64,000 nt of DNA from JADMIH01 sp036399775 (GCA_036399775.1 DASWMJ010000099.1:9677-73676); one strand, 5' to 3'; positions 8,968-16,586 are shown, numbered from the stretch's first letter. Numbers and translations: made by a program. The notes: generated from the letters alone by a model not told the origin.

Positions 8968-9561
8968 ATGTCGCTACTTCGGTATATATGGAGGGACCGC
9001 TTATTATCAGCGACCTTTATGACGCTGGTGATAGTTGCTGTCTGCGGCGTCACTGCTATGCTTATTTTGAGACCGCCGCAAACTGATGCGCTGGCCGAGT
9101 TGCGAGCGCTGCCCCTTTATCCCGGCGTTAGCTCGCCCAGCTTTAGCGACAACACGCGATTTCAAGAGGCTGAGGTCAGAAAATGGAACACAAAGAACGG
9201 CGGGATTATATGGTCGGACAGACATAGAAGCCTGAATGTTACTAAAGCAAGTTTGACGTTCGCTACAGATGACGAGCCTGGAACTGTGATGGAATTCTAC
9301 AATGACCAGGTGCCAAGACGTGGATATTGGGCGGTAGGAAGCAAGCCGCCAGGTTATAGATACCTAAGGTGGGTTGCGCCCTTCGAAATGATCGCGGACT
9401 TATCAGGGTTGATCCTTGGCGATGAGCTTGACCACCCGATTACCTTCTATGAGGTGAACGTTACCGCTGTCGAAGCGCAGCCTGATTACGATGCCAGGAG
9501 CCGTACCACCCAAGTGACGGTCGAGCTTATTATATTGAGTGAAGCCGGTGAGCTTAAATAG
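8968..9561 (+). CDS. Hypothetical single-pass membrane protein
   Basis: I do not recognise this family. The ATG at 8968 is preferred because the upstream part of the open frame translates the AGAAATC tandem repeat. The 197-residue product starts with basic residues (SLLRYIWRDR), then one membrane helix (TFMTLVIVAVCGVTAMLIL), and a predicted extracytoplasmic domain with LPLYPGVSSP and a region TFATDDEPGTVMEFYNDQVPRRGYW. That last pattern, a short strand followed by ..V..FY...L...GW, is typical of small secreted proteins that compare two states of an ambient parameter, but no function can be assigned. It converges on the DinB-like gene with 9 bases between stops. Confidence 0.6.
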   Translation: MSLLRYIWRDRLLSATFMTLVIVAVCGVTAMLILRPPQTDALAELRALPLYPGVSSPSFSDNTRFQEAEVRKWNTKNGGIIWSDRHRSLNVTKASLTFATDDEPGTVMEFYNDQVPRRGYWAVGSKPPGYRYLRWVAPFEMIADLSGLILGDELDHPITFYEVNVTAVEAQPDYDARSRTTQVTVELIILSEAGELK

Positions 9562-9570
9562 GCGCGTCGA

Positions 9571-10071
9571 CTACTTGCCTGATTGCTCGCGCCAGTCTTC
9601 TATCATTTCGGCATGTTCTTCGTCGTGGCTGACGCTGACGCTGATGCAGGCAGCTATGGACATGTCGGCGTGGTCGTCGCCGGGGGCGGGGGCGAAGAGG
9701 GCGGTATTGTCTGTCTCACGGAGGACTTCTATCATTTCTTCTCTTGAGGCTATTAGCTCGGTGATGACTTCGTGCAGGGTGGCGTCTATCGTGGCCTGGT
9801 GGTGCTCGTGATTGAAGGTTTCGTTGGCTTCTTCATCGAGGTCGAGCATGGGGTGGCGCTCGCCGGAGAGCATGGCGCGGTACATGGCGGTCTGGCTGCG
9901 GTCCCAGGCGGCGAGATGGGCGAGTAGGTCGCGGATGGACCAGTCGCCGCACACGCCGGGTTGTAGCATGTCTTCATCGGATAGGCCCGCGTAGGAGTTG
10001 AGCAGGCGCTCGCGGGCGTCTTGCAGTTGGCCCGCGAGCATCTGGCGGCGGGCGGTGGCTAGAAAGTCCAT
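9571..10071 (-). CDS. DinB / mycothiol-dependent-maleylpyruvate-isomerase-like protein
   Basis: A protein of about 166 residues with the four-helix DinB-like fold. It has an N-terminal helix with ..RE.LL..Y.GLSDEDM, then GVCGDWSIRDLLAHLAAWD, and later histidines in ETFNHEHHQ and SHDEEHAEMI that could complete a metal site. Members are thiol-dependent transferases or of unknown role. The ATG at 10071 has GGAGATAAA directly upstream. A longer frame beginning at 10167 would translate a perfect terminator palindrome and run into the thiolase gene, so it was not used. It lies downstream of the thiolase gene on the same strand, separated by that hairpin. Confidence 0.8.
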   Translation of the reverse strand: MDFLATARRQMLAGQLQDARERLLNSYAGLSDEDMLQPGVCGDWSIRDLLAHLAAWDRSQTAMYRAMLSGERHPMLDLDEEANETFNHEHHQATIDATLHEVITELIASREEMIEVLRETDNTALFAPAPGDDHADMSIAACISVSVSHDEEHAEMIEDWREQSGK

Positions 10072-10093
10072 TTTATCTCCTGGATGGAAAGTT

Positions 10094-10140
10094 ATTTCTT
10101 TTGGAAAGCGGTCCCTGAGGGACCGCTTTCCAAAAGAAAT
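10094..10140 (-). terminator. Perfect 23-bp palindrome with one-base centre
   Basis: Arms 10094-10116 and 10118-10140 are exact reverse complements around a single base (10117). The outer ends are A/T-rich (ATTTCTTTTGG) and the centre G/C-rich (GCGGTCCCT). On the minus strand it follows the thiolase stop at 10157 and ends in a U-rich arm, which fits a rho-independent terminator between thiolase and the DinB-like gene. The same architecture, with 28-bp arms, appears at 63943-63999. Confidence 0.75.
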
Positions 10141-10156
10141 AGAGAAGATTTTTCTG

Positions 10157-11350
10157 CTAGTCGCCAACCTGAAGGATGATGGCGTCGCCTTGAGCGGTGC
10201 CGGAGCAGATGGCAGCCATGCCTATGCCGCCGCCGCGCCTGCGTAGCTCGTGGATGAGGGTGAGGATGATACGAGCGCCGGATGCGCCTATGGGGTGGCC
10301 GAGGGCTACCGCACCGCCGTTGACGTTTACCTTATCTTCGTGGAGGCCGAGGCGCGCCATGCTGATTAGGGTGACGCTGGCGAAGGCTTCGTTTATCTCT
10401 ACGAGGTCAAGATCGTCCGGGGTCATGCCCAGCTTCTTGAGGGCGTCCTGTCCGGCCATCGCGGGTACGTAGGCGAGGTAGGGGGTGTCCCAGGCGGCGA
10501 CACCGTAGCCCAGGATGCGGGCGAGGGGCTTGAGGCCGTGCGCCTTTGCGTAGTCGGCGGAGGCGAGCGTCATGGCAGCCGCGCCGTCGTTGAGGCCGGG
10601 GGCGTTGCCTGCGGTGACGGTGCCGTTGGGGTCGAAGACGGGTTTGAGTTTGGCGAGGGCTTCAAGGGAGGTCTCGCGGCGGGGGGACTCGTCGGTGTCT
10701 ACCGTGATGTCGCCCTTCTTTTTGTCGGGTATGATTACGGGTACGATCTCCTCAGCCAGGGTGGCATTGTCTATGGCGGCCAGTGCTCGCTGGTGGGAGC
10801 GGTAGGCCCAGGCGTCCTGCTCTTCGCGGCTGCACTTTTCTTCGGCGGCTACGGTGGAGCCATGCGTGCCCATGTGGACTTTCATAAGGGGGTCGGTGAG
10901 GCCGTCGTGGATGACGCCGTCTACAAGCTCGCCGTTGCCCATGCGGAGGCCCCAGCGCGCACCGAAGGAGTAGAAGGGGGCGTTGGACATGCTCTCCATG
11001 CCGCCCGCGACGATTAGCTGGTGGTGGCCGAGGCGGATGAGGTCGCTGGCGAGGGTGACAGCGCGCATGCCGCTGCCGCACACGCGGTTGATGGTGTCGG
11101 AGGTGACTTCACGGCTGAGACCGGCTTTGAACGAGGCTTGACGGGAGGGGACCATGCCCATGCCCGCCTGCACGACGCAGCCCATCATGGTGTGGTTTAC
11201 GTCGGCTTTGTCTATGTCGCTGCGCTGCATGGCTTCGCGCATGGCTATGGAACCAAGTTCTACCGCCGAGATGGAGGCGAGGGAGCCGCCGAACTTGCCG
11301 AAGGGGGTGCGTGCGCCTGCAAGGATTACGGGGTTATTGTTTGTTGTCAT
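10157..11350 (-). CDS. Acetyl-CoA C-acyltransferase (thiolase)
   Basis: A 397-residue thiolase catalysing condensation or thiolytic cleavage of acyl-CoA. The nucleophile is Cys91 in NRVCGSGMRA. GGMESMS, NEAFA and GHPIGASGARI (active-site His) are in order, and the second cysteine lies in ICSGTAQGDA near the C-terminus, where most family members read CIGGGQG. Acetoacetyl-CoA thiolase is the most likely activity. An acyl-CoA dehydrogenase gene lies 1 kb upstream on the same strand, separated by the toxin-antitoxin genes, so a shared role in acyl-CoA metabolism is plausible but not shown. Confidence 0.92.
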   Translation of the reverse strand: MTTNNNPVILAGARTPFGKFGGSLASISAVELGSIAMREAMQRSDIDKADVNHTMMGCVVQAGMGMVPSRQASFKAGLSREVTSDTINRVCGSGMRAVTLASDLIRLGHHQLIVAGGMESMSNAPFYSFGARWGLRMGNGELVDGVIHDGLTDPLMKVHMGTHGSTVAAEEKCSREEQDAWAYRSHQRALAAIDNATLAEEIVPVIIPDKKKGDITVDTDESPRRETSLEALAKLKPVFDPNGTVTAGNAPGLNDGAAAMTLASADYAKAHGLKPLARILGYGVAAWDTPYLAYVPAMAGQDALKKLGMTPDDLDLVEINEAFASVTLISMARLGLHEDKVNVNGGAVALGHPIGASGARIILTLIHELRRRGGGIGMAAICSGTAQGDAIILQVGD

Positions 11351-11376
11351 TTTTGTTGTCTCCTTTGTCGTTTGGG

Positions 11377-11763
11377 CTACCGTAGCCTTGTAATGCCATA
11401 TGCGTCGAATGCCTCGTCCGCACTAATGATGGGCATTTGCTCTATTATTGCTTGAGCGATGAGTAGGCGGTCAAACGGATCACGATGATGAAGGGGCATA
11501 GACGCAATCAAAGCAGTGTGAGCGATAGTTATATCAAGAGAATTGATCCTATTCCGTCTCAACTGGTTTGTGATGAAGGGTTCAAAAGGCTGAGGTACCT
11601 GCAACTTACCCAGCCGCACCTTAATTGCTATTTCCCAAACGCTGGCAATGCTGAGAAAGATGTCGTTGTTTGGATCGTTGATATGCTCCAGCGATTTGCT
11701 GTCAAGATTGGTCTTCTTCCCAACGAACCAGAGAAAGGCGTGCGTGTCAAGCAGTAGCCTCAT
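11377..11763 (-). CDS. vapC: VapC-like PIN-domain toxin
   Basis: A 128-residue PIN-domain protein with the acidic residues expected for a Mg-dependent RNase: Asp6 (LLLDTHAFLW), Glu44 (SVWEIAIK), Asp98 (HHRDPFDRLLIAQA) and Asp116 (IISADEAF). Such toxins cleave RNA, often initiator tRNA or rRNA, when released from their antitoxin. The start overlaps the antitoxin stop by four bases (ATGA type), the standard toxin-antitoxin arrangement. Its target is unknown. Confidence 0.93.
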   Translation of the reverse strand: MRLLLDTHAFLWFVGKKTNLDSKSLEHINDPNNDIFLSIASVWEIAIKVRLGKLQVPQPFEPFITNQLRRNRINSLDITIAHTALIASMPLHHRDPFDRLLIAQAIIEQMPIISADEAFDAYGITRLR

Positions 11764-11999
11764 TCCATATACTCTTTGAAGTCCTCTAAAGGCGCATCGA
11801 AATCATCCGCCATCCATATCAAGCCCTCAGCACTCCCAGGCTGCCTGGGTAGCTTGACATCGCCCAAGGCATCACCCACAGGCACCAATTGTATTACTTG
11901 CTGTCCATCTTGAGTGATGAAGACAGTCTCCCCTCTGATGGCTTCCGCAATCAGGTCTGGTAGACGCGTTTTGGCTTCCTCGGCGCTAACCTGCACCAT
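11760..11999 (-). CDS. Phd/YefM-type antitoxin
   Basis: A 79-residue protein with the Phd/YefM N-terminal pattern VSAEEAKTRLPDLIAEAIRG, then ETVFITQDGQQVIQLVP, which forms the DNA-binding dimer. The acidic C-terminal tail (DDFDAPLEDFKEYME) probably wraps the toxin. It precedes the PIN toxin with a four-base overlap. GAGGTGAAGAG lies upstream of the ATG. Autoregulation through the promoter just upstream is expected for the family but no operator was identified. Confidence 0.92.
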   Translation of the reverse strand: MVQVSAEEAKTRLPDLIAEAIRGETVFITQDGQQVIQLVPVGDALGDVKLPRQPGSAEGLIWMADDFDAPLEDFKEYME

Positions 12000-12047
12000 T
12001 GCTCTTCACCTCACTATTTCTCAATACCATAGTATGCTTGTAATGTG

Positions 12048-12134
12048 TCGCCTCTACGGGGCTTGTGAATATTATCCCTATAAACCACAGGGCTTACGCC
12101 CTGGGCTACATCTGTACCGCCCCTACGGGGCTTG
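12048..12134 (+). repeat. Small palindromic intergenic repeat (CTACGGGGCTTG units)
   Basis: Two copies of an 18-base unit, TCGCCTCTACGGGGCTTG (12048-12065) and CCGCCCCTACGGGGCTTG (12117-12134), flank a hairpin CAGGGCTTACGCCCTG (about 12087-12104). This is typical of REP-like intergenic elements. It separates the toxin-antitoxin pair from the upstream DUF2281-like gene. Confidence 0.65.
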
Positions 12135-12149
12135 CTCCCAAGATATGCT

Positions 12150-12395
12150 CTAACTAGCCTCTTCTTTAGCGAAAGAAGGGCCGTACAACGCCACGTCTAT
12201 CTGCTCGTTAGTTAGAGGCTCGCCTTCTAGCGTGCCTAGCACAGCTAGAAGTGGGTCTTCCTTTGATGCTGGATTGCCCTGTTCATAATTGTTCTGTTTC
12301 CAGGTAAGAAACTCCAGGAAGTCTAGCACCTCGCGCAGGCGGTACTCCGGGACTTCCTTAAGTTTCTCGGTGATTTGGTCTCGTAAAGTGAGCAT
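12150..12395 (-). CDS. DUF2281-like small protein (antitoxin type)
   Basis: An 81-residue protein beginning MLTLRDQITEKLKEVPEYR, with LREVLDFLEFLTWK directly after. This matches the helix pattern of DUF2281 and related orphan antitoxins: an amphipathic helix that calculates to ..I...L..LPE.....VLDFLEFL. The C-terminus NEQIDVALYGPSF resembles the tail that such proteins place before a toxin. No toxin gene follows; the next genes are the separate Phd/VapC pair. The ATG at 12395 has AAGGAA seven bases upstream, whereas the longer frame at 12434 lacks a clear site. Confidence 0.65.
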   Translation of the reverse strand: MLTLRDQITEKLKEVPEYRLREVLDFLEFLTWKQNNYEQGNPASKEDPLLAVLGTLEGEPLTNEQIDVALYGPSFAKEEAS

Positions 12396-12441
12396 TGGAG
12401 TTTCCTTCTCTATATGAGCTAGGTTGATCTGCAAGTATCCT

Positions 12442-13728
12442 CTAGTTGCCGGGCGTGGGGGTGGCTTCGCGCTCGGTGGTTATGGGGAAGGAGAAGGGGT
12501 AGTGGAGGGCGCTGATGGGATCGTGGAGGTCTTTACGCTCGTAGCCTACGGCGGGCGGGGGAGGGCAGCGATAGGGTTTGTCCTGGCGGTAGCCTAGTGC
12601 ATATTCGCCCTGCATGACGGTGTGGACTTCGCGGGTGCCTTCGTAGATGACTGAGCCGCGACTGTTGCGGAGGTAGCGTTCGGCGGGGTACTCGGAGGAG
12701 TAGCCGTATGCGCCGTGTACTTCTATGGCGTCGTTGGCGCTCTCGAAGGCGACGTTGCAGGCGTGCCACTTTGCCAGGGAGGTCTCGCGGGTGGTCTTCA
12801 TGCCGTAGTTTTTCATCCAGCCTACGCGGTAGCAGAGGAGGCGGGAGGTCTCGATGCCCGCGACCATCTTCGCTATCATCTGCTGGACTAGCTGGAACTT
12901 GCCGATGGGGCGGTTGAAGGCGTTGCGCTCGTTGGCGTACTTTACGGAGATGTCGAGGCAGGCCTGGGCTAGGCCCACAGCGCCTGTGGCGACGGTGAAG
13001 CGGCCCCAGTCGAGGGCGGACATGGCGATGGCGAAGCCCTCACCCTCCTGGCCGACGAGGTTTTCTTTGGGGACGCGCACGTCTTGCATGATGATCTCGC
13101 CGGTGTTGCCTGCGCGCACGCCTAGCTTGCCGTGGATGGTGCCTGTGGTGAGGCCGTCCATGCCGCGCTCAAGGATGAAGGCGGCCATGCCGTGATGCTT
13201 CTTGGAGCGGTCCAGGGAGGCGAAGACGAGGAAGTGGTCGGCTACGTCGGCGAGGCTGATCCAGATTTTGGAGCCGTTGAGGATGTAGCTGTCGCCGTCT
13301 TTGCGGGCGGTGGTGGCGACGTTGCCCGCGTCGGAGCCTGCGCCCGGCTCGGTGAGGCCGAAGGTGGCTAGCTTTTCGCCGCGCGCCTGGGGCTTGAGGT
13401 ATTTTTCTTTTTGATGCTCGGTGCCCCATTGCAGGAGGGAGAGGGAGTTGAGACCGACGTGGACGCTCTGGATGACGCGGAAGGCGGTCTCGGCGCGCTC
13501 TATCTCTTCGCAGATGAGGCCAAAGGAGACGTAATCGAAGCCGGAGCCGCCGTATTCTTCTGGGATGGGGCCGCCGAGGAGGCCGAGCTGGCCCATCTTT
13601 TTGAGGGCGTCCCAGTTTATTTTGCCCTGCTCGTCGTGCTCGCGGGCGTAGGGGGCGATTTCGTTCTGGGCGAAGCTAAATACCAGCTTCTGTACGGCTC
13701 GCTGGTCGTCGTTTAGTAGGAAGTCCAT
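12442..13728 (-). CDS. Acyl-CoA dehydrogenase (glutaryl-CoA-dehydrogenase-like)
   Basis: An FAD enzyme that oxidises acyl-CoA at C2-C3. The product (about 428 residues from ATG 13728) starts MDFLLNDDQRAVQKLVFSFA. It has FGLTEPGAGSDAG (FAD and substrate binding), KIWISLADVADHFLVFA, GKLGVRAGNTGEI, and IYEGTREVHTVMQGEYALG at the C-terminus, where the Glu of YEGT is the usual catalytic base position. An open frame reaches 13812 (28 more residues) but homologues begin at this DFLL..(D/E)Q motif. The preferred ATG has GGAGG about 14 bases upstream, which is distant, so the start is uncertain. It ends just upstream of the DUF2281-like gene. Confidence 0.9.
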   Translation of the reverse strand: MDFLLNDDQRAVQKLVFSFAQNEIAPYAREHDEQGKINWDALKKMGQLGLLGGPIPEEYGGSGFDYVSFGLICEEIERAETAFRVIQSVHVGLNSLSLLQWGTEHQKEKYLKPQARGEKLATFGLTEPGAGSDAGNVATTARKDGDSYILNGSKIWISLADVADHFLVFASLDRSKKHHGMAAFILERGMDGLTTGTIHGKLGVRAGNTGEIIMQDVRVPKENLVGQEGEGFAIAMSALDWGRFTVATGAVGLAQACLDISVKYANERNAFNRPIGKFQLVQQMIAKMVAGIETSRLLCYRVGWMKNYGMKTTRETSLAKWHACNVAFESANDAIEVHGAYGYSSEYPAERYLRNSRGSVIYEGTREVHTVMQGEYALGYRQDKPYRCPPPPAVGYERKDLHDPISALHYPFSFPITTEREATPTPGN

Positions 13729-13835
13729 GTAGGGTTTGTTAGCCTCCACTGCATCGTGTCGGTAGCGCCCTGTTTGTGGGCGCAGTTTGTCATTGTGCAT
13801 TGAGTCTATCATAGGGGTGGGGGGGTGTCAACCGA

Positions 13836-14025
13836 ACGTATTGCGTAGTGCGTATTGCGTATTCACCGCAAAGACGCTAAGGAACGCGGAGTTCGCAAAG
13901 GTTTTGTTGTTTGAACCACAAAGACACAAAGAACACTAAGATTTACGAATGGAACCGCAGAGACACTGAGACGCTGAGGTTATTAAGGGTTTTGAGCAAT
14001 ACGTACTACGCAACACGCAATACGT
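13836..14025. repeat. Composite intergenic repeat between divergent genes
   Basis: Inverted arms of degenerate heptamers (13836-13864: TTGCGTA, GTGCGTA, TTGCGTA; 13996-14025: AATACGT, ACTACGC, AACACGC) enclose a copy of the dispersed CCGCAAAGACGC repeat (13864-13943) and a further related unit (CCGCAGAGACACTGAGACGC, about 13954-13973). The whole gap between the acyl-CoA dehydrogenase and the AhpD-like gene is filled by it, so the promoters of both genes must lie within or at its edges. Confidence 0.8.
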
Positions 14026-14067
14026 TTGTGGTAGAATGGCGCTGGTTGTGGTTGTTGGGAGGGTGAT

Positions 14068-14598
14068 ATGGGACGGTTGCCGCTTATGGACCCGGAGGAT
14101 GCTTCGCCTGAGGTGGGCGAGGTGTTTGCGCGTTTTATGAGGACGCGGGGGAACGTGCCTAATATGTTTCGGACGATGGCGGTCAGGCAGGAGATTACGC
14201 TGACCATGGACGCACATATGCAGGCTATCTTCAATACGGGGACGGTGGGGGTTGCGCTGAAGGAGATGTGCGCGGTCAGGACGAGCGCGAACAATAAGTG
14301 CGCGTATTGACTGGCTTCGCATAGCGCCGCGTTGCGGCGAGCGAGGGTGCCGGAGGAGAAGATAGCTGCGCTGCTGGTGGCGATATTGGACCCGGCGATG
14401 TTTAGCGAGAAGGAGCTTGTGGCGCTAGAATTGGCGGATAGGATGGCGGCTTCGGGGCACGCGGTTAGCGATGAACTCTGGGAGAGGCTGCGGGGGTTCT
14501 TTGACGAGGGGGAGATTGTGGAGTTGGTGTCGGTGATTGGGTTGTTCAATTATTTCAATAGGGTGAATGATGCGTTGAGGATGGAAATTACGAAGTGA
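14068..14598 (+). CDS. AhpD-like (carboxymuconolactone decarboxylase family) protein, probable selenoprotein with Sec81
   Basis: Two open segments, 14068-14307 and 14311-14598, are in the same frame and are separated only by TGA at 14308-14310. Read through, they give one 176-residue AhpD/CMD-family protein with no missing residue. The active site reads NNKCAY-U-LASHSAALRRA, where the family has C-x-x-C followed by LASH. The UGA therefore sits exactly at the second active-site cysteine, with Cys78 kept and Glu66 upstream. A hairpin 3' of the UGA fits a bacterial SECIS. AhpD-like proteins with Sec in this motif are a known selenoprotein group. These enzymes reduce peroxides or act in disulfide exchange. 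GGGAGGG lies upstream of the ATG. The alternative is a nonsense mutation in a pseudogene, but the remaining frame is fully conserved. Annotated naively it would appear as two fragments. Confidence 0.8.
14315..14346 (+). promoter_or_regulatory. Candidate bacterial SECIS element
   Basis: Starting five bases after the UGA codon, the RNA can form an outer stem CUUCGC/GCGAGG (14315-14320 with 14341-14346, one G-U pair), an internal loop AUAG/A, an inner stem CGCCGC/GCGGCG (14325-14330 with 14334-14339) and a three-base loop GUU. Twenty bases separate the UGA from the apical loop, and the loop begins with G. Both fall within the pattern described for bacterial SECIS hairpins that bind SelB. Function is inferred from structure and position only. 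Confidence 0.7.
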
Positions 14599-14600
14599 CA

Positions 14601-14655
14601 AGTACCGAGTGCTGAGTGCTGAGTGCGGAGTGCTGAGTATTGAGGGGTTAGGGGT
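14601..14655 (+). repeat. Heptamer tandem repeat (GAGTGCT)
   Basis: Degenerate heptamers ACCGAGT, GCTGAGT, GCTGAGT, GCGGAGT, GCTGAGT, ATTGAGG fill the gap between the AhpD-like gene and the endonuclease IV gene. It is part of the window-wide period-seven family. Confidence 0.85.
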
Positions 14656-14657
14656 AC

Positions 14658-15542
14658 ATGAGAGGAGTGAGTGTGGACGGAGAGTTGAAGCTTGGGGCGC
14701 ATATGTCTATCGCGGGGGGGTATTATAAGGCACTGGAGAAGGGGAAGCAGGTTGATTGCACGGTGGTGCAGTTGTTTACGAAGAATGCCAGCCAATGGGC
14801 GGGGAAGGCGATTACGGAGCAGGACTGTGATGTGTTTAAGAGTACGTGTGAGAAGGTAGGGTATACGCACTCGGATTTGGTGGCGCATGACTCTTACCTT
14901 ATCAATTTGGCAACGCCCGATGATGCTTTGTGGGAAAAGTCTATTGCGGCGTTTGGGCATGAATTGGACAGATGCGCGATGCTGTGCATACCAGGGCTGG
15001 TGACGCACGCGGGGGCGCATATGGGGTCGGGGGAGGAGGCGGGGCTTGAGCGGATCGCGCAGGCGCTGGACCGGGTGCTGAGCGAGAGGCCGGGGCAGGA
15101 TGTGAAGGTGCTGCTTGAGACGACGGCGGGGCAGGGGACCTGTTTGGGATATGCGTTTGAGCACCTGGCACGGGTGATTGAGCTGGTGGGGGAGGAGCAG
15201 AGGCCGCGCGTGGGGGTGTGCTGGGATACGTGCCATTTGTTCGCGGCGGGGATTGATTTTTCGGACGAGGTGAGGTACGAGCGGATGGTGGAGTCGTTTG
15301 ACCGGATTGTGGGGTTGAACAGGCTGCATGCGATACATTTGAACGACTCTAAGAAGGGACTGGGGTCGCGGGTGGACCGGCACGAGCATATCGGGGAGGG
15401 GGCGCTGGGGTTGGAGCCGTTCCGGTTTATTATGAACGATAGCAGGCTGGCGCACCTGCCTAAGATTATTGAGACGCCCAAGGGGGATGATATGGCGGAG
15501 GATAAGGTGAATTTGGGGGTGCTGAGGGGGCTTGTTCGGTAG
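14658..15542 (+). CDS. nfo: Endonuclease IV (AP endonuclease)
   Basis: Endonuclease IV cuts DNA 5' to abasic sites in base-excision repair, using three zinc ions. The 294-residue protein has LGAHMSIAGG at the start of the TIM barrel, then FTKNASQWAG, LLETTAGQGT, VCWDTCHLFAAG, HLNDSKKGLGSRVDRHEHIGEG and IIETPKG in the expected order. The zinc ligands (His, Glu, Asp) fall in these motifs. The ATG at 14658 was kept. A GTG at 14673, with GAGAGGAG five bases upstream, is an equally good start and would shorten the protein by five residues. It follows the AphD-like gene after a heptamer repeat. Confidence 0.95.
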   Translation: MRGVSVDGELKLGAHMSIAGGYYKALEKGKQVDCTVVQLFTKNASQWAGKAITEQDCDVFKSTCEKVGYTHSDLVAHDSYLINLATPDDALWEKSIAAFGHELDRCAMLCIPGLVTHAGAHMGSGEEAGLERIAQALDRVLSERPGQDVKVLLETTAGQGTCLGYAFEHLARVIELVGEEQRPRVGVCWDTCHLFAAGIDFSDEVRYERMVESFDRIVGLNRLHAIHLNDSKKGLGSRVDRHEHIGEGALGLEPFRFIMNDSRLAHLPKIIETPKGDDMAEDKVNLGVLRGLVR

Positions 15543-15568
15543 TTTTGAGTTTTGAGTTTTGAGTTGGG
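15541..15568 (+). repeat. Heptamer tandem repeat (AGTTTTG)
   Basis: Three copies of AGTTTTG plus AGTTGGG, overlapping the nfo stop codon and ending in TTGGGCAT. A related array with the same ending lies at 15862-15905, in the same orientation, so the pair brackets the small gene at 15593-15838. Confidence 0.85.
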
Positions 15569-15592
15569 CATGGGGGTGGCTTTGTGGTGGGT

Positions 15593-15838
15593 TTATAGGT
15601 CAAGGTCGTTGGGGTCGCAGCCGAGGGCTGTGATGACGCGGGCGAATTCGTCGTGGAGGTACTGCATGCCGGGGTGGGGGGCGGCGGGGATGCGGTGTTG
15701 GGTCAGGAGGAGGGTGGATAGGGAGTTGGTGAGGCGGGCGAGGATGGTCGCGCCTGCTATGTAGTCTATGGTGCCGTCGGCGATTTTGCGGCGTGTCTGG
15801 CGTAGGAAGTTGACGAGGTGCCTGAGCTCACTTGCCAT
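15593..15838 (-). CDS. Hypothetical small protein
   Basis: I do not recognise this family. The 81-residue product from ATG 15838 is mostly helical: MASELRHLVNFLRQTRRKIA, then ATILARLTNSLSTLLLTQHR, then DEFARVITALGCDPNDLDL. It has no membrane segment. A longer frame to 15907 would add residues that merely translate the heptamer repeat (PNSKFKTKNSKL), so it was rejected. It is flanked by two heptamer arrays and followed, on its upstream side, by the long structured non-coding region. Real coding is likely but not certain. Confidence 0.5.
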   Translation of the reverse strand: MASELRHLVNFLRQTRRKIADGTIDYIAGATILARLTNSLSTLLLTQHRIPAAPHPGMQYLHDEFARVITALGCDPNDLDL

Positions 15839-15861
15839 GTAGGCGTGGGATTGGGAGTGGT

Positions 15862-15905
15862 GAGTTCGTAATTTTGAATTCTTAGTTTTGAATTTTGAGT
15901 TGGGC
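15862..15905 (+). repeat. Heptamer tandem repeat (ATTTTGA type)
   Basis: Degenerate heptamers ATTTTGA, ATTCTTA, GTTTTGA, ATTTTGA, GTTGGGC just upstream of the small gene on the minus strand. It ends with the same TTGGGCAT as the array at 15541-15568. Confidence 0.8.
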
Positions 15906-15933
15906 ATTGTGGTCTCCTTTGTGGGTTGATGGT

Positions 15934-16395
15934 GGGGGCGGATGGGTTGTCCGCCCCCTTTGGTTTTGTTGGGTTGTGGTGGGTTGCGCGGGCAGGTTGA
16001 TAGCCTAAACAGCCTGGTTTGGAGGATGCTTGCCCCTGCCAGCGCAACTGGTTGGGTGATAAGAAACCGGAAGTTAGAAGTTAGAAACTAGAAGTTAGAT
16101 TTCTAGCTTTGGGCTTGTGAGTTCTTATCTTGTGATTGTTGTGTGGTCCGGGTGGCTTTGGGCACTTGCTAGGTGCCTTGGGGCCGGAGGACCACTGTAT
16201 GGTTTTGTACTGGGCGGGTAGGCCCGGTACTGAATGGCTCCTTTTGAGAGCTAGAGGTTGACGATCAAACCTTGTGGCAGGGGCACCAGCGGGACCCTGT
16301 TCCGAGAGTTTTGAGCTTTGAGTGCTGAGTTTTGAGACTCATGGCTCGGAGGCTCTCGGAGGTTGGACCTCTGTTGCGCTACAGAGGTGGAGTAT
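15934..16395. ncRNA. Candidate structured RNA region
   Basis: No gene is seen from 15906 to 16586, but the stretch is rich in strong inverted repeats. There is a G/C hairpin at 15934-15958. Segment A (15983-15996) pairs with B (16035-16048) at 13 of 14 positions. The overlapping segment B' (16031-16041) pairs perfectly over 11 bases with C (16275-16285). Further stems are 16058-16065/16122-16129, a long hairpin 16143-16149/16189-16195 with an inner stem 16161-16165/16173-16177, 16207-16215/16222-16230, and 16367-16374/16381-16388. A-B and B'-C exclude each other, as in a switch. Two heptamer arrays lie inside (about 16068-16098 and 16306-16338). The strand is not known, and it does not match RNase P, tmRNA or a riboswitch that I can recognise. 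Confidence 0.45.
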
Positions 16396-16586
16396 GCATG
16401 CTCTATATACTTAATCCCTTTTGGGGGTGAAAACGGGACATGATTGGGGGTTGTTTGGGGAAGATCCCACTTTGGTGGGGTGCATATGAGGAGCGAACGC
16501 TGCTAGCCTCACACCGTCTGGTTTTCAGTTCCGGTGCTCCAGATCTTTCGAAAAGCGCCTTTATATTCACATTGGGGAGCAATTAC

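Noticed and set aside
9571..10167. Longer DinB-like protein starting at 10167
   Set aside because: Its first 32 residues would translate the perfect terminator palindrome, and a better start with GGAGATAAA lies at 10071.
14068..14310. AhpD-like gene as a plain pseudogene
   Set aside because: The single UGA falls exactly at the active-site cysteine, the frame is otherwise intact, and a SECIS-like hairpin follows. A nonsense mutation elsewhere would be expected by chance.
10157..14598. Thiolase, acyl-CoA dehydrogenase and AhpD-like genes as one operon
   Set aside because: Strands differ, toxin-antitoxin genes lie between, and a terminator and repeats separate them.
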